Shown one piece after another: positions 45,430 through 53,254 of a DNA stretch of 64,000 nucleotides (position 1 is its first letter; the number at the start of each line of letters is the position of its first letter). The stretch is from the NCBI RefSeq assembly GCF_036053395.1, contig NZ_CP107942.1, positions 10,902,001-10,966,000 of the forward strand. The letters run 5' to 3'. Both the position numbers and the translations under genes were made by a program. This stretch comes from Actinoplanes sp. NBC_00393. Lineage in GTDB: Bacteria > Actinomycetota > Actinomycetes > Mycobacteriales > Micromonosporaceae. The notes under the pieces were generated by a model that saw only the letters and a list, made by a program, of their open reading frames with translations, was not told the DNA's origin and searched no databases.

Positions 45430-45786
45430 GTGGCAGTGCGAGCGGATGCGAGGAAGGCCGGTGTGAATATTGAGATCCTGAACGATCAGGCGGCGCGCAA
45501 CGATCGGGGTGTGCTGCTGCGCAGCATCGATCGCGAAACGATCCGTGTGGAGTATGAGGGCCGGACTCTGGACCTGTCGGTGGATCGAGCGCCTGATTCC
45601 TACGGGTTCCATCTGCCGAGCTCTCCGGTCTGGAGCGATGGCGGCACCATCCCGGACGCGACCATGGAGCTGATCATGGACTCGGTCGTGGAGATCCATC
45701 GCCATCAGGGGGACCCAGGCCGAGTTCTCGATCAACGATCAACGATCAATGGGTCATTCCGGAATGAGGGCGTATGCGCAGCGTGA
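45430..45786 (+). CDS. Second immunity paralogue with frameshifted C-terminus
   Basis: 118 residues. Residues 18-95 are a paralogue of the preceding protein (ARNDRGVLLRSIDRETIRVEYEGRTLDLSVDRAPDSYGFHLPS). After HRHQG the frame departs. Relative to copy one there is 1 extra base at a G5 run (45708-45712) and 7 extra bases from a third CGATCAA copy (45729-45749). Correcting both restores AEFSINDQWVIPE and a stop at 45765, matching VMFKIDGEWIKAE of copy one. GTG 45430 has GGAGG upstream. It is either a decaying orphan immunity gene or a phase-variable one. Confidence 0.65.
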   Translation: MAVRADARKAGVNIEILNDQAARNDRGVLLRSIDRETIRVEYEGRTLDLSVDRAPDSYGFHLPSSPVWSDGGTIPDATMELIMDSVVEIHRHQGDPGRVLDQRSTINGSFRNEGVCAA

Positions 45787-45837
45787 CGCCGAGCGCTGCC
45801 ATGACGGTGCGAGCACTGGAATCGCAAAGCGCTGAGT

Positions 45838-45865
45838 GGCCGGGGCCGGTGGGGCGGCCCCGGCC
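45838..45865. terminator. Terminator between the toxin operon and the acyl-CoA dehydrogenase gene
   Basis: GGCCGGGGCC (45838-45847) and GGCCCCGGCC (45856-45865) form a perfect 10-bp stem with an 8-nt loop between convergent transcription units. Confidence 0.75.
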
Positions 45866-45870
45866 GGCGG

Positions 45871-47571
45871 TCAGGGGTGCATCTCGTAGGCGCCTACCAG
45901 GGAGAGGACCTGCTGCCAGACCTGGGCGGTGCGGGCCTCGTCGATCACCGGGCGGCGGATCTGGGTGAGGGCCCACTCGGCCTGTTCGTCCGTGGTTGCG
46001 GCCTTGCCGTGCAGCTCCGTCGCGTATTCGGAGAAGTCGCGGACCAGGATTGCGAAGATCTCGTCGAGGAGGGCGCCGTCCAGGTCGGTCAGGGTGGCCT
46101 GTTCCAGGATCAGCTGGCCGTAGACGACCAGGGCGAACAGCTGGCCCAGGGAGAGCAGGAAGTCCAGGTCGGCCTGCTGGGTCTCGTCGGGCGCGTGCTT
46201 GAGCAGCAGGTCGCAGAGGCCGTCGGCCTGGGTGCGGAAGCGGGCCACGTTCGGCACCGCCGCGTGGGCGTCGTACGCGAGACGCCAGTCGTGGAACTGG
46301 ATCTGGCCGAGGCCGCGGGCCGGGCCCTGGCGGAACAGGAACTCGTCGTCGGAGGCGTCGTGCCGGGTCGGGACCGGCGAATACTCAGCAGGGCGGAACA
46401 AATAGTTCGGCATGAACTTGAGGATCAGCGCCAGGTTGACGTGCACCGTGCCCTCGAGTTTGGGCAGGCCGCGGATGTCCTTGGCGGCCTTGTCGAAATA
46501 GGTGTCCGCCTCGAAGCCCTTGGCCGCGATCACGTCCCAGAGCAGGTCGATGACCCGCTCGCCCTCGGTGGTGACCTTCATCTTGGTCATCGGGTTGAAC
46601 AGCAGGTAGCGGCGGTCGTCGGGGCCGGCCGAGCGGAAGTAGTCCACGGACCGGTCGGCGAAGAGCTTCATGGCGACCAGCCGGGCGTACGCGTCGGTCA
46701 GCTCCCGCCGCACATGCGGGAAGGCGGTGACCGGCTTGCCGTACAGGATCCGCTGGTGTGCGTGGGTGACCGCCTCGTACATGGCGTGTTCGCAGATGCC
46801 GATCGCGGCCGTGCACAGGTTGAACTTGCCGACGTTGACCGTGTTCAGCGCGGCGTCGAAGGCGGCCTTGCCGGTGTGCAGGATGTCCTGCGGACCGACC
46901 GGGTAGTCCTCGAGCCGGAACTCGCTGACGAACATCTGCGAGTTCACCACGTTCTTGACCAGGTGATAGGCAGGGTGGCGGCTGTCGGCGGCGAAGAACA
47001 CGTAGCCGTCCGGGCCGTCGACGTCGGCGCGCCGGCCGAAGACCGAGACCAGGCCGGCGACGTTGCCGTTGCCGATGTAGTACTTGCTGCCGGTCGCCCG
47101 GAAACCGCCGTCGGCGGTGGGCGTGAGGATCATGTCGGTGGCGTAGATGTCCGCGCCGTGCGAGCGCTCGGAGAGCCCGAACGCCGTCACGTGCCCCTCG
47201 TCGAGCAGTTGCGCGGCGCGCTGCCGGGCTTCCGCGTTGCCGCTCTGCCAGACCGGGCCGAGGCCGAGCACGGTGACCTGCCACGTGTACCAGTAGTTGA
47301 GGCCGTAGAAGCCGAGGATCTCGCTGAGCGCCACGTTGCGGGCGGTGTCCCAGCGGGTGCCGGCGCCGTCGGCGCTGGGCGTCAGAAACTTCGCGAAGAG
47401 CCCGGATTTGCCGGCGAACTCCAGGAAGTCCGAGTACCACTCGCGGTCGATGTGTGCCTGGAGGAGCGCCTTCTTGCCCCGCTCCTCGAAGAAGTCGATC
47501 GTGGCGCGCAGCAGGCGGCGCGACTCCGGGTCGAGGTGCGCGGGGTCGTAGGTATGCGGGTTGAGCAGCAA
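45871..47571 (-). CDS. Acyl-CoA dehydrogenase family protein
   Basis: 566 residues, longer than a classical acyl-CoA dehydrogenase (about 380), resembling the large actinobacterial class. AFGLSERSHGADIYAT is the FAD/substrate binding signature, and GSKYYIGNGNVAGLVSVFGR and LLWDVIAAKGFEADTYF follow. It acts on acyl-CoA using FAD; chain specificity is unknown. The TTG start at 47571 is supported by AAAGGA upstream. It starts 12 bp after the PadR gene stop on the same strand, so it is autoregulated with it. Confidence 0.85.
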   Translation of the reverse strand: MLLNPHTYDPAHLDPESRRLLRATIDFFEERGKKALLQAHIDREWYSDFLEFAGKSGLFAKFLTPSADGAGTRWDTARNVALSEILGFYGLNYWYTWQVTVLGLGPVWQSGNAEARQRAAQLLDEGHVTAFGLSERSHGADIYATDMILTPTADGGFRATGSKYYIGNGNVAGLVSVFGRRADVDGPDGYVFFAADSRHPAYHLVKNVVNSQMFVSEFRLEDYPVGPQDILHTGKAAFDAALNTVNVGKFNLCTAAIGICEHAMYEAVTHAHQRILYGKPVTAFPHVRRELTDAYARLVAMKLFADRSVDYFRSAGPDDRRYLLFNPMTKMKVTTEGERVIDLLWDVIAAKGFEADTYFDKAAKDIRGLPKLEGTVHVNLALILKFMPNYLFRPAEYSPVPTRHDASDDEFLFRQGPARGLGQIQFHDWRLAYDAHAAVPNVARFRTQADGLCDLLLKHAPDETQQADLDFLLSLGQLFALVVYGQLILEQATLTDLDGALLDEIFAILVRDFSEYATELHGKAATTDEQAEWALTQIRRPVIDEARTAQVWQQVLSLVGAYEMHP

Positions 47572-47583
47572 GGGTGGGTCCTT

Positions 47584-48129
47584 TCAGAGGGCGCGAAGAG
47601 TGGCGAGGACGTCGTCGAGCCAGTCGAGCAGCATCCGCTCGTACGCGATGCCGCCGCGCAGCACCACGTGCTGCAGCCGCTGCCCGGCGTCGAGCTCGGC
47701 CCCGTCCGGGAAGTCGCGGCCCTCGCCGTGCAGGTAGCGGTCCAGAAGTTCCTCGTGGGTCTTGCGGTACCGCTCCACCTCGGCGATGAGCGCGGCCCGC
47801 CCGGCGGCGTCGTCGAAGGCCGCGCCGCGGATCTTGACGGCCAGCTCGTGCCGGACCGCCTCCGGCTGCACCGGGTCACGCAGCCAGGTGATCAGCTCGG
47901 AGCGGCCGGCGTCGGCCACCGAGTAGGCCCGCTTGTCGGGTCGTCCGTCCTGGCCGATTTCCTCGGCGATCACCCAGCCGTCCGCCTCCATCCGTTTGAG
48001 GACGCGGTAGATCTGCTGGTGCGTCGCGGTCCAGAACCGGCCGATCGACCGCTCGAAGCGGCGCGCCAACTCATATCCCGACCCGGGCTTTTCCAGCAGG
48101 GAGACCAGAATCGCGTGTTCCAGGGCCAT
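47584..48129 (-). CDS. PadR-family regulator with C-terminal Vir domain
   Basis: 181 residues. The N-terminal wHTH is ALEHAILVSLLEKPGSGYELARRFERSIGRFWTATHQQIYRVLKRMEADGWV, followed by the long C-terminal dimerisation helices of the PadR/AphA group. It is first in a two-gene operon with the acyl-CoA dehydrogenase. A perfect palindrome lies 11 bp before its start, so autoregulation is very likely; the inducer may be an acyl compound. Confidence 0.9.
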   Translation of the reverse strand: MALEHAILVSLLEKPGSGYELARRFERSIGRFWTATHQQIYRVLKRMEADGWVIAEEIGQDGRPDKRAYSVADAGRSELITWLRDPVQPEAVRHELAVKIRGAAFDDAAGRAALIAEVERYRKTHEELLDRYLHGEGRDFPDGAELDAGQRLQHVVLRGGIAYERMLLDWLDDVLATLRAL

Positions 48130-48140
48130 GCCGCCATCAT

Positions 48141-48162
48141 GCTATGCAACGAGTTGCATAGC
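48141..48162. promoter_or_regulatory. PadR operator candidate
   Basis: Arms GCTATGCAAC and GTTGCATAGC flank a 2-bp centre, a perfect 22-bp palindrome. ATGCAAC/GTTGCAT is the known PadR half-site type. Confidence 0.75.
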
Positions 48163-48200
48163 AACCGATACACCACTGGTAGCCGTTACATCTGCATCGG

Positions 48201-48206
48201 TAGCAT
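48201..48206 (+). promoter_or_regulatory. Leaderless-type -10 box TAGCAT for 48213
   Basis: TAGCAT ends 6 nt before GTG 48213, where no ribosome-binding site is seen. Confidence 0.45.
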
Positions 48207-48212
48207 TCGGAT

Positions 48213-48578
48213 GTGGGTCGGGGAGCGAGTTCGGACGAGCCGGTGGTGGAGGCTGTCCTGAGTGAGCGGGAGCGCCGCGTGTTCGAGCGTGAGCGCGCTG
48301 CCGACCTACGTGACGAGCGTGCCGACCGCCGGGACGAGATGGCCGACATGCGGGAGCGCGCGGCCGACGCCCGTGAGGTCGCCGCCAACGAGCGGGAGCG
48401 CCACCTCGACGATCAGGAGCGGGAACTGGAGGGCCGGCAGGCCGATCCGATGGGCCGGTTCCAGGAGTCGCTGGCCCGGGCCGCGGAGAAGACCGCGCGC
48501 AGCAACGAGTTCCTCGAGCGCTCCCGGGAGAGTGTGCAGCGCGGCGTCGACCGGATCGACCGGCTGCGCGCCGACTGA
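48213..48578 (+). CDS. Charged coiled-coil hypothetical protein
   Basis: 121 residues, over half Arg, Glu, Asp and Ala, in near-heptad repeats (ERAADLRDERADRRDEMADMRERAADAREVAANERERHLDDQERELE). A single helix or coiled coil is expected; there is no signal or membrane segment. GTG 48213 fits the TAGCAT box; GTG 48243 or 48246 are alternatives. It is unknown and lies between the PadR operator and the BBE oxidase gene. Confidence 0.55.
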   Translation: MGRGASSDEPVVEAVLSERERRVFERERAADLRDERADRRDEMADMRERAADAREVAANERERHLDDQERELEGRQADPMGRFQESLARAAEKTARSNEFLERSRESVQRGVDRIDRLRAD

Positions 48579-48631
48579 CGCGCCGCAGCCAATGAGGGCG
48601 CACCATATGTCCGATATGACACGATACGGTG

Positions 48632-50092
48632 ATGTCGCTCTCCCGCCGGGCCGTCCTCGGTGCCGGTGCCGCCGCACTGACCGGCGCCGCGTTCAAGCCG
48701 CCGTCCGCGACCGCCCGCGCCCTCCCCACCGCCGATGACTGGGCGGCCCTCGACGCCTCGCTCGACGGCACCGTCGCACTGCCCGGGACCAGCGACTACG
48801 ACACCGCCCGGCGCCTGATCGACCCCCGTTTCGACCGCGTTCTTCCGCCGGCCGTCGCCCGCTGCGCGTCCGCCGCCGACGTCGCCGAGGTGGTGCGCTT
48901 CGCCCGCCGGTTGCGCATTCCGGTGGTCACCCGGGGCGGTGGTCATTCGTACGTGGGCGCGTCCACCGCCGCCGCCGGGGTGGTTCTGGACCTGCGGCGG
49001 CTCGACGACGTCCGTGCCGACGCGGCGAGCGGGACGGCCGAGATCGGCGGGGGCACGCGGCTCATCGACGTCTACAACCGGCTCGGCGCCGCGGGCGTCT
49101 CGATCCCTTCGGGATCGTGCGGGTCGGTCGGGATCGGCGGGATCACCCTGGGCGGGGGGATCGGCATGGCAGCTTCGGCGTACGGCCTGACGTGCGACAC
49201 CGTCACCGCAGCCGATCTGGTCGGGGCCGACGGACGGCTGCGGACCGTCGACGCGGACCGCGAGCCCGACCTGTTCTGGGCCCTGCGGGGTGGCGGCGGC
49301 GGACAGTTCGGCGTGGTCACCCGCTGGCGGATGCGCACCCACCGGACCGGGACCGTCGGCACCTTCGTCCTGCAGTACCCGTGGACCGACGCCGCCCGGG
49401 TCGCGGCCGGATGGCAGGCGCGGCTGCTCACCGCGGGCGACGAGACCTGGTCGTCGTGCCAGTTCGCCTCGGATCGGCGGGGCCGGCTCTCCGTACGGAT
49501 CTCGGGTGTCGTCCTCGACGGTGACCCGGCGCCGGAGGTGGAGCAGATCGCGCGTGCCGTCGGCCGTGACCCGGCCACCGCGAAGCTGGACCGCCGTGCC
49601 CACCTGGACGTGCTGCACGATCGCGCCGGATGCGCCGATGCCGAGGGCTGCGCAGGCCGGCAGACCGAGCTGGCCGGCAGCGAGATCTTCCGGGAGGTCC
49701 TGCCCGAGACGGCGATCGCCGCGCTGCTCGCCACCGTCGAGCGGCGGGCCCAGCAACGCCGTCCCGGGCTGGCGAAACTCAAGCGGCTGACCGGCGCGGT
49801 GGGCCGGGTCGCGCCGGAGGCCACCGCGTTCCCGTGGCGCGGGGCGCACACGATGATGCAGTGGCTGGTCGGGCTGCCGGCCGGCGACGCGGCCTCGGCG
49901 CCGGACGGGTACGCGTGGATCGAATCCGGTCACAAGGCCATGCGCCGCTGGTCGGCCGGCAGCTACGTCAACTACCTGGAACCGAGCCCGGCGGTGCTGC
50001 CCCGCTACTACGGGCCGAACTTCGCGCGGCTCCGGTGGATCCGCACCGCCACCGATCCGCAGGGTCTGTTCCGCTCCCCGTACGCTCTCTGA
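48632..50092 (+). CDS. Tat-exported FAD-linked oxidase (BBE family)
   Basis: About 486 residues. A twin-arginine signal (SLSRRAVLGAGAAALTGAA) is followed by an FAD_binding_4 domain (about 60-210). GGGHSYVGA carries the His expected to attach FAD covalently, and GSCGSVGIGGITLGGGIG and WALRGGGGGQFGVVT follow. The C-terminal BBE segment is YVNYLEPS, then YYGPNFARLRWIRTATDPQGLFRSP. The second covalent Cys is not at the usual GVCGH-type position here, where GSCGSVG stands; its Cys is a candidate. It oxidises sugars or alcohols extracytoplasmically. It abuts the PfkB gene by 2 bp. Confidence 0.87.
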   Translation: MSLSRRAVLGAGAAALTGAAFKPPSATARALPTADDWAALDASLDGTVALPGTSDYDTARRLIDPRFDRVLPPAVARCASAADVAEVVRFARRLRIPVVTRGGGHSYVGASTAAAGVVLDLRRLDDVRADAASGTAEIGGGTRLIDVYNRLGAAGVSIPSGSCGSVGIGGITLGGGIGMAASAYGLTCDTVTAADLVGADGRLRTVDADREPDLFWALRGGGGGQFGVVTRWRMRTHRTGTVGTFVLQYPWTDAARVAAGWQARLLTAGDETWSSCQFASDRRGRLSVRISGVVLDGDPAPEVEQIARAVGRDPATAKLDRRAHLDVLHDRAGCADAEGCAGRQTELAGSEIFREVLPETAIAALLATVERRAQQRRPGLAKLKRLTGAVGRVAPEATAFPWRGAHTMMQWLVGLPAGDAASAPDGYAWIESGHKAMRRWSAGSYVNYLEPSPAVLPRYYGPNFARLRWIRTATDPQGLFRSPYAL

Positions 50093-50094
50093 CC

Positions 50095-50931
50095 GTGCAA
50101 CCCGTGTTGATCGCCGGACCGGCGTCCTGGAACCTCATGATCCACGTCGGCGAGTTGCCGCCCGCGGAGCCGCACACCGTCTTCGCCGACTGGCATCACG
50201 AGGCGATCGGCGGCACCTCCGCGGGTAAGGCGCTGAATCTGGCGCGTCTGGGCGTACCGGTGACGCTGTTGACCCTGCTCGGTGACGACGAGCCGGGCCG
50301 GCGCATCACGGCCGGCCTGACCACCGCCGGGGTCGAGGTGCTGGCCGTGGCCAGCGCCAACGGCTCGGAGCGGCACACCAACCTGATGGATTCGCACGGG
50401 CGTCGCCTCTCGATCTATCTGACCCTGCCGGCCGCCGCCGAGCCCGTCCCGGTGCCGTCCGGGACGCTGGCTGAGGCGGCGGTGGTGGTCGCCGATCTCG
50501 CCGACCACAGCCGGCCGGTGCTGCGCGCCGCCCGCGCGGCCGGCAAGGAGGTCTGGTGTGACCTGCACGATTACGACGGGGAGAGCGAGTTCCACCGGGA
50601 GTTCGTGGAGAACGCCGACTGCGTCTTCCTCAGCGGGGAGCGGCTGGCGGATCCGGAGGCGTTCCTGCAGGCGCGGATCGCGGCGGGGGCCCGGCTGGCG
50701 GTCTGCACGTTCGGCGCCGAGGGGGCGATCGCGCTGGAGCGCGGCGGCGACCTGGTCCGGGTGCCGGCCGAGCCGGTGGCCGAGGTGGTGGACACCAACG
50801 GGGCCGGTGACGCGTTCTTCGCCGGTTTCCTCGCGGCTCACCTGCGCGGCGAGTCGCTGGAGAGCTGCCTGCGCCAAGGGGCCCGGGCCGGAGCGGCGGC
50901 GGTGCAGTCCCGCGAACTGGCCCCGGCCTGA
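50095..50931 (+). CDS. PfkB-family carbohydrate kinase
   Basis: 278 residues of ribokinase fold. The N-terminal GGTSAGKALNLARLGVPVTLLTLLGDD corresponds to PfkB signature 1 and the catalytic Asp is in DTNGAGDAFFAGFLAAHL (signature 2). The substrate, a sugar or nucleoside, is unclear. The GTG start lies 2 bp after the BBE stop, so they are co-transcribed. The 3' end overlaps the convergent EamA gene by 94 bp, which is unusually long. Confidence 0.88.
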   Translation: MQPVLIAGPASWNLMIHVGELPPAEPHTVFADWHHEAIGGTSAGKALNLARLGVPVTLLTLLGDDEPGRRITAGLTTAGVEVLAVASANGSERHTNLMDSHGRRLSIYLTLPAAAEPVPVPSGTLAEAAVVVADLADHSRPVLRAARAAGKEVWCDLHDYDGESEFHREFVENADCVFLSGERLADPEAFLQARIAAGARLAVCTFGAEGAIALERGGDLVRVPAEPVAEVVDTNGAGDAFFAGFLAAHLRGESLESCLRQGARAGAAAVQSRELAPA

Positions 50932-51830
50932 TCTTTCGCGGGGGCTGCCTGCCGGGTGCGCTGGGTGAGCACGACGCAGGCCAGCACGATCGCCGCGGCG
51001 GCGATCGAGGCCGGGGTGACCGTCTCGCCGAGCAGCAGGGCGGACCACAGCAGCGTGAGCACCGGCTGGACGAGCTGCACCTGCCCGACCTTTGCGACGC
51101 CGCCCCGGGCCAGGCCGGCGTACCACGCGAAGAAGGCCAGGAACATGGAGATCGCGGTCAGGTAGCCGAACGCCGCCCAGGCGGCGGCGCCGGCCCGCGG
51201 CGGATGGATGACGGCCGCGATCAGCGTGGCGGGCACGGTGACCGGCAGGGCCAGCAACAACGACCAGCAGATGGTACGGGCGCCGCCCAGTTCCCGGGAC
51301 AGCGCGCCGCCCTCCGCGTATCCGAGGCCGCACAGGATCACCGCCACCAGCAGGTAGAGGTCGGCCGTCGACAGGGCGCCGCCGACCGCCCCGCTGCTGA
51401 TCAGGAAGGTGAGCACCGCGATCACCCCGCCGCCGCTCGCCACCCAGAACAGCGCCGGTGGCCGTTCGCCGGCCCGCAGCACGGCGAAGACGGCGGTCAT
51501 TGCGGGCAGCACGGTGACCACGACCGCGCCGTGCGAGGACGACTGGGTGGTCAGGGCCAGCGAGGTGAACAGCGGGAACCCGGCGACCACGCCGAGCGCG
51601 ACGACAGCCAGGCGCTTCCACTGCGCGCGGGTGGGCCGCGGTGCGCCGGTGCAGCTCAGGAACACCCAGGCCAGCGCCGCCGCCCCGACCGCCCGGCCGA
51701 AGGCGACGAACCACGGGTCGAGCTCGTGCACCGCGACGCGGGTGAAAGGCAGCGACAGGCTGAAGCCGAGGACGCCCAGGGCGCCCAGTGTTATCGCGCC
51801 GGTAGCAGTAGCGCTACTCTTGTCTCTCAT
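50838..51830 (-). CDS. EamA (DMT) family transporter
   Basis: 330 residues and ten membrane helices in two EamA repeats (LGFSLSLPFTRVAVHELDPWFVAFGRAVGAAA at the start; VQPVLTLLWSALLLGETVTPASIAAAAIVLACVVL at the end). It is a probable metabolite exporter. The ATG at 51830 lies in the same CATG as the divergent MocR start. MocR regulators often control such transporters. Confidence 0.88.
   Translation of the reverse strand: MRDKSSATATGAITLGALGVLGFSLSLPFTRVAVHELDPWFVAFGRAVGAAALAWVFLSCTGAPRPTRAQWKRLAVVALGVVAGFPLFTSLALTTQSSSHGAVVVTVLPAMTAVFAVLRAGERPPALFWVASGGGVIAVLTFLISSGAVGGALSTADLYLLVAVILCGLGYAEGGALSRELGGARTICWSLLLALPVTVPATLIAAVIHPPRAGAAAWAAFGYLTAISMFLAFFAWYAGLARGGVAKVGQVQLVQPVLTLLWSALLLGETVTPASIAAAAIVLACVVLTQRTRQAAPAKDQAGASSRDCTAAAPARAPWRRQLSSDSPRR
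51815..51820 (+). promoter_or_regulatory. -10 box TACTCT for mocR, beside palindrome 51807-51818
   Basis: TACTCT ends 8 nt before ATG 51829; the perfect palindrome AGTAGCGCTACT (51807-51818) overlaps it. A mirrored TACCGT (51836-51841, minus strand) serves the divergent EamA gene. Both promoters lie inside the opposite gene's first codons. Confidence 0.5.
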
Positions 51831-53217
51831 GAATGACGGTAACGCAAGCGCCCGCGTTATCCAAGATCTCCGTGCGCGGGCGACCGGCGCCGAGCCCGGC
51901 ACGCGACTGCCCTCGGTGCGCGAGCTGACCGCCCGGCACCAGGCCTCGCCGGTGACGGTGGCCGGGGCGATCCGTCACCTGGTCGCGGAAGGCCTGGTGG
52001 AGACCCGGTCCGGCCGGGGCACCTTCGTGGCCGATCGGCCGCCGGCGCGGCGTACCCCGGATCTTTCCTGGCAGACGGTCGCCCTGGGGCCGCGCCCGGC
52101 CGGCGAGACCGAGATGCAGGCGTTACTGGCGTTACCGCCGGCCGGGGCGATTCCGCTCTCCGGCGGCTACCTGGACGCCGATCTTCAGCCCACCGCCGCG
52201 CTCGGTGCGGCGCTCGCCCGGGCGGCCCGGCAGCCGGCCTCATGGCAGCGCGGGCCGGTCGAGGGGCGCGCTGACCTGCGCGACTGGTTCGCCCGGGAGT
52301 CCGGCGCCGGGCTGCGCGCCGACGACCTGGTGATCTGCCCGGGCGGGCAGGCCGCGCTCGCCTCCGCGCTGCGCGCGCTCGGCACGCCCGGTGACACGTT
52401 GCTGGTCGAGTCGCCCACCTATCTGGGCGCGCTGGCCGCGGCCCGGGCGGCCGGGCTGCGGGTGGTTCCGGTGCCGGCCGACACCGACGGGGTACGCCCG
52501 GACCAGCTCGCCGCGGCGTTCGCGCGCACCGGCGCCCGCCTGTTCTACTGCCAGCCGCTGTTCGCCAACCCGAGCGGCGCGACCTTGGCGGCGCACCGCC
52601 GGGCCGAAGTCCTTTCCGTGGTACGCGCCGCCGGCGCCTTCCTGATCGAGGACGACTACGCCCGCGACCTGGTGATCGACGGCGAGGAGCCGCCACCCCT
52701 GGCCGCGGCCGACCCGGACGGGCACGTCGTCTACCTGCGGTCGTTGACCAAATCGGCCGCGCCCGGCCTGCGGATCGCCGCGATCGGCGCCCGGGGCCCG
52801 GCCGGCGCCCGGCTGCGGTCCGCCCGCCTGCTCGACGACTTCTTCGTGGCCGGCCCGCTGCAACAGGCCACCCTCGAGTTCGTCACCGCTCCGGCGTGGG
52901 GGCGCCACCGGCGTACGCTGCGCGCCGCACTCCGCTCCCGCCGCGAAGCCCTGCTCGCCGCGCTCGCCCGCCACCTGCCCGCCCTGGTCCCGCCAGTCAT
53001 CCCACGCGGCGGCCTGCACCTGTGGGTACGCCTGCCGGACGGCACCGACGACGTGGCCGTCACCGCCGCCGCGGCCACCGCCGGAGTGGTCGTCTTCCCG
53101 GGTCGCCCCTGGTACGCGGCCGAGCCGCCCGCCCCGCACCTGCGCCTGACCTACGCCGCCGCCCCGCCCGATCTGATGGACGAGGCCGTCCAGCGGCTCA
53201 GCCGCGCATTCGGCTGA
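51829..53217 (+). CDS. MocR/PdxR-type regulator (GntR HTH plus aminotransferase fold)
   Basis: 462 residues. The N-terminal GntR wHTH (about 5-70) contains GTRLPSVRELTARHQASPVTVAGAIRHLVAEGLVETRSGRGTFV. A class I aminotransferase-like domain (about 90-460) keeps the PLP Lys (LRSLTKSAAPGLR), Asp in FLIEDDYARDL and Asn in QPLFANPSGATL. It senses an amino compound or PLP. The ATG at 51829 overlaps the divergent EamA start. Its stop lies inside the first of two tandem hairpins. Confidence 0.9.
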   Translation: MNDGNASARVIQDLRARATGAEPGTRLPSVRELTARHQASPVTVAGAIRHLVAEGLVETRSGRGTFVADRPPARRTPDLSWQTVALGPRPAGETEMQALLALPPAGAIPLSGGYLDADLQPTAALGAALARAARQPASWQRGPVEGRADLRDWFARESGAGLRADDLVICPGGQAALASALRALGTPGDTLLVESPTYLGALAAARAAGLRVVPVPADTDGVRPDQLAAAFARTGARLFYCQPLFANPSGATLAAHRRAEVLSVVRAAGAFLIEDDYARDLVIDGEEPPPLAAADPDGHVVYLRSLTKSAAPGLRIAAIGARGPAGARLRSARLLDDFFVAGPLQQATLEFVTAPAWGRHRRTLRAALRSRREALLAALARHLPALVPPVIPRGGLHLWVRLPDGTDDVAVTAAAATAGVVVFPGRPWYAAEPPAPHLRLTYAAAPPDLMDEAVQRLSRAFG

Positions 53218-53254
53218 GCCCGTCCAGCGGCTCAGCCGCGCATTCGGCTGAGCC
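53187..53254. terminator. Duplicated bidirectional terminator at the end of mocR and tetR
   Basis: A 34-bp segment (53187-53220) is repeated perfectly at 53221-53254. Each copy holds GGCTCAGCCG and CGGCTGAGCC, a 10-bp perfect stem with a CGCATT loop. The stop of mocR lies in the first copy and the stop of tetR in the second, so the coding ends are part of the terminators. Confidence 0.85.

Noticed and set aside
45877..48261. A very long open frame of 794 codons on the plus strand
   Set aside because: It lies antisense to the acyl-CoA dehydrogenase and PadR genes, has no recognisable domain, and reflects GC-rich codon position bias. The same applies to 39835-42108 (antisense to clpC) and 21189-23060 (antisense to MMPL).
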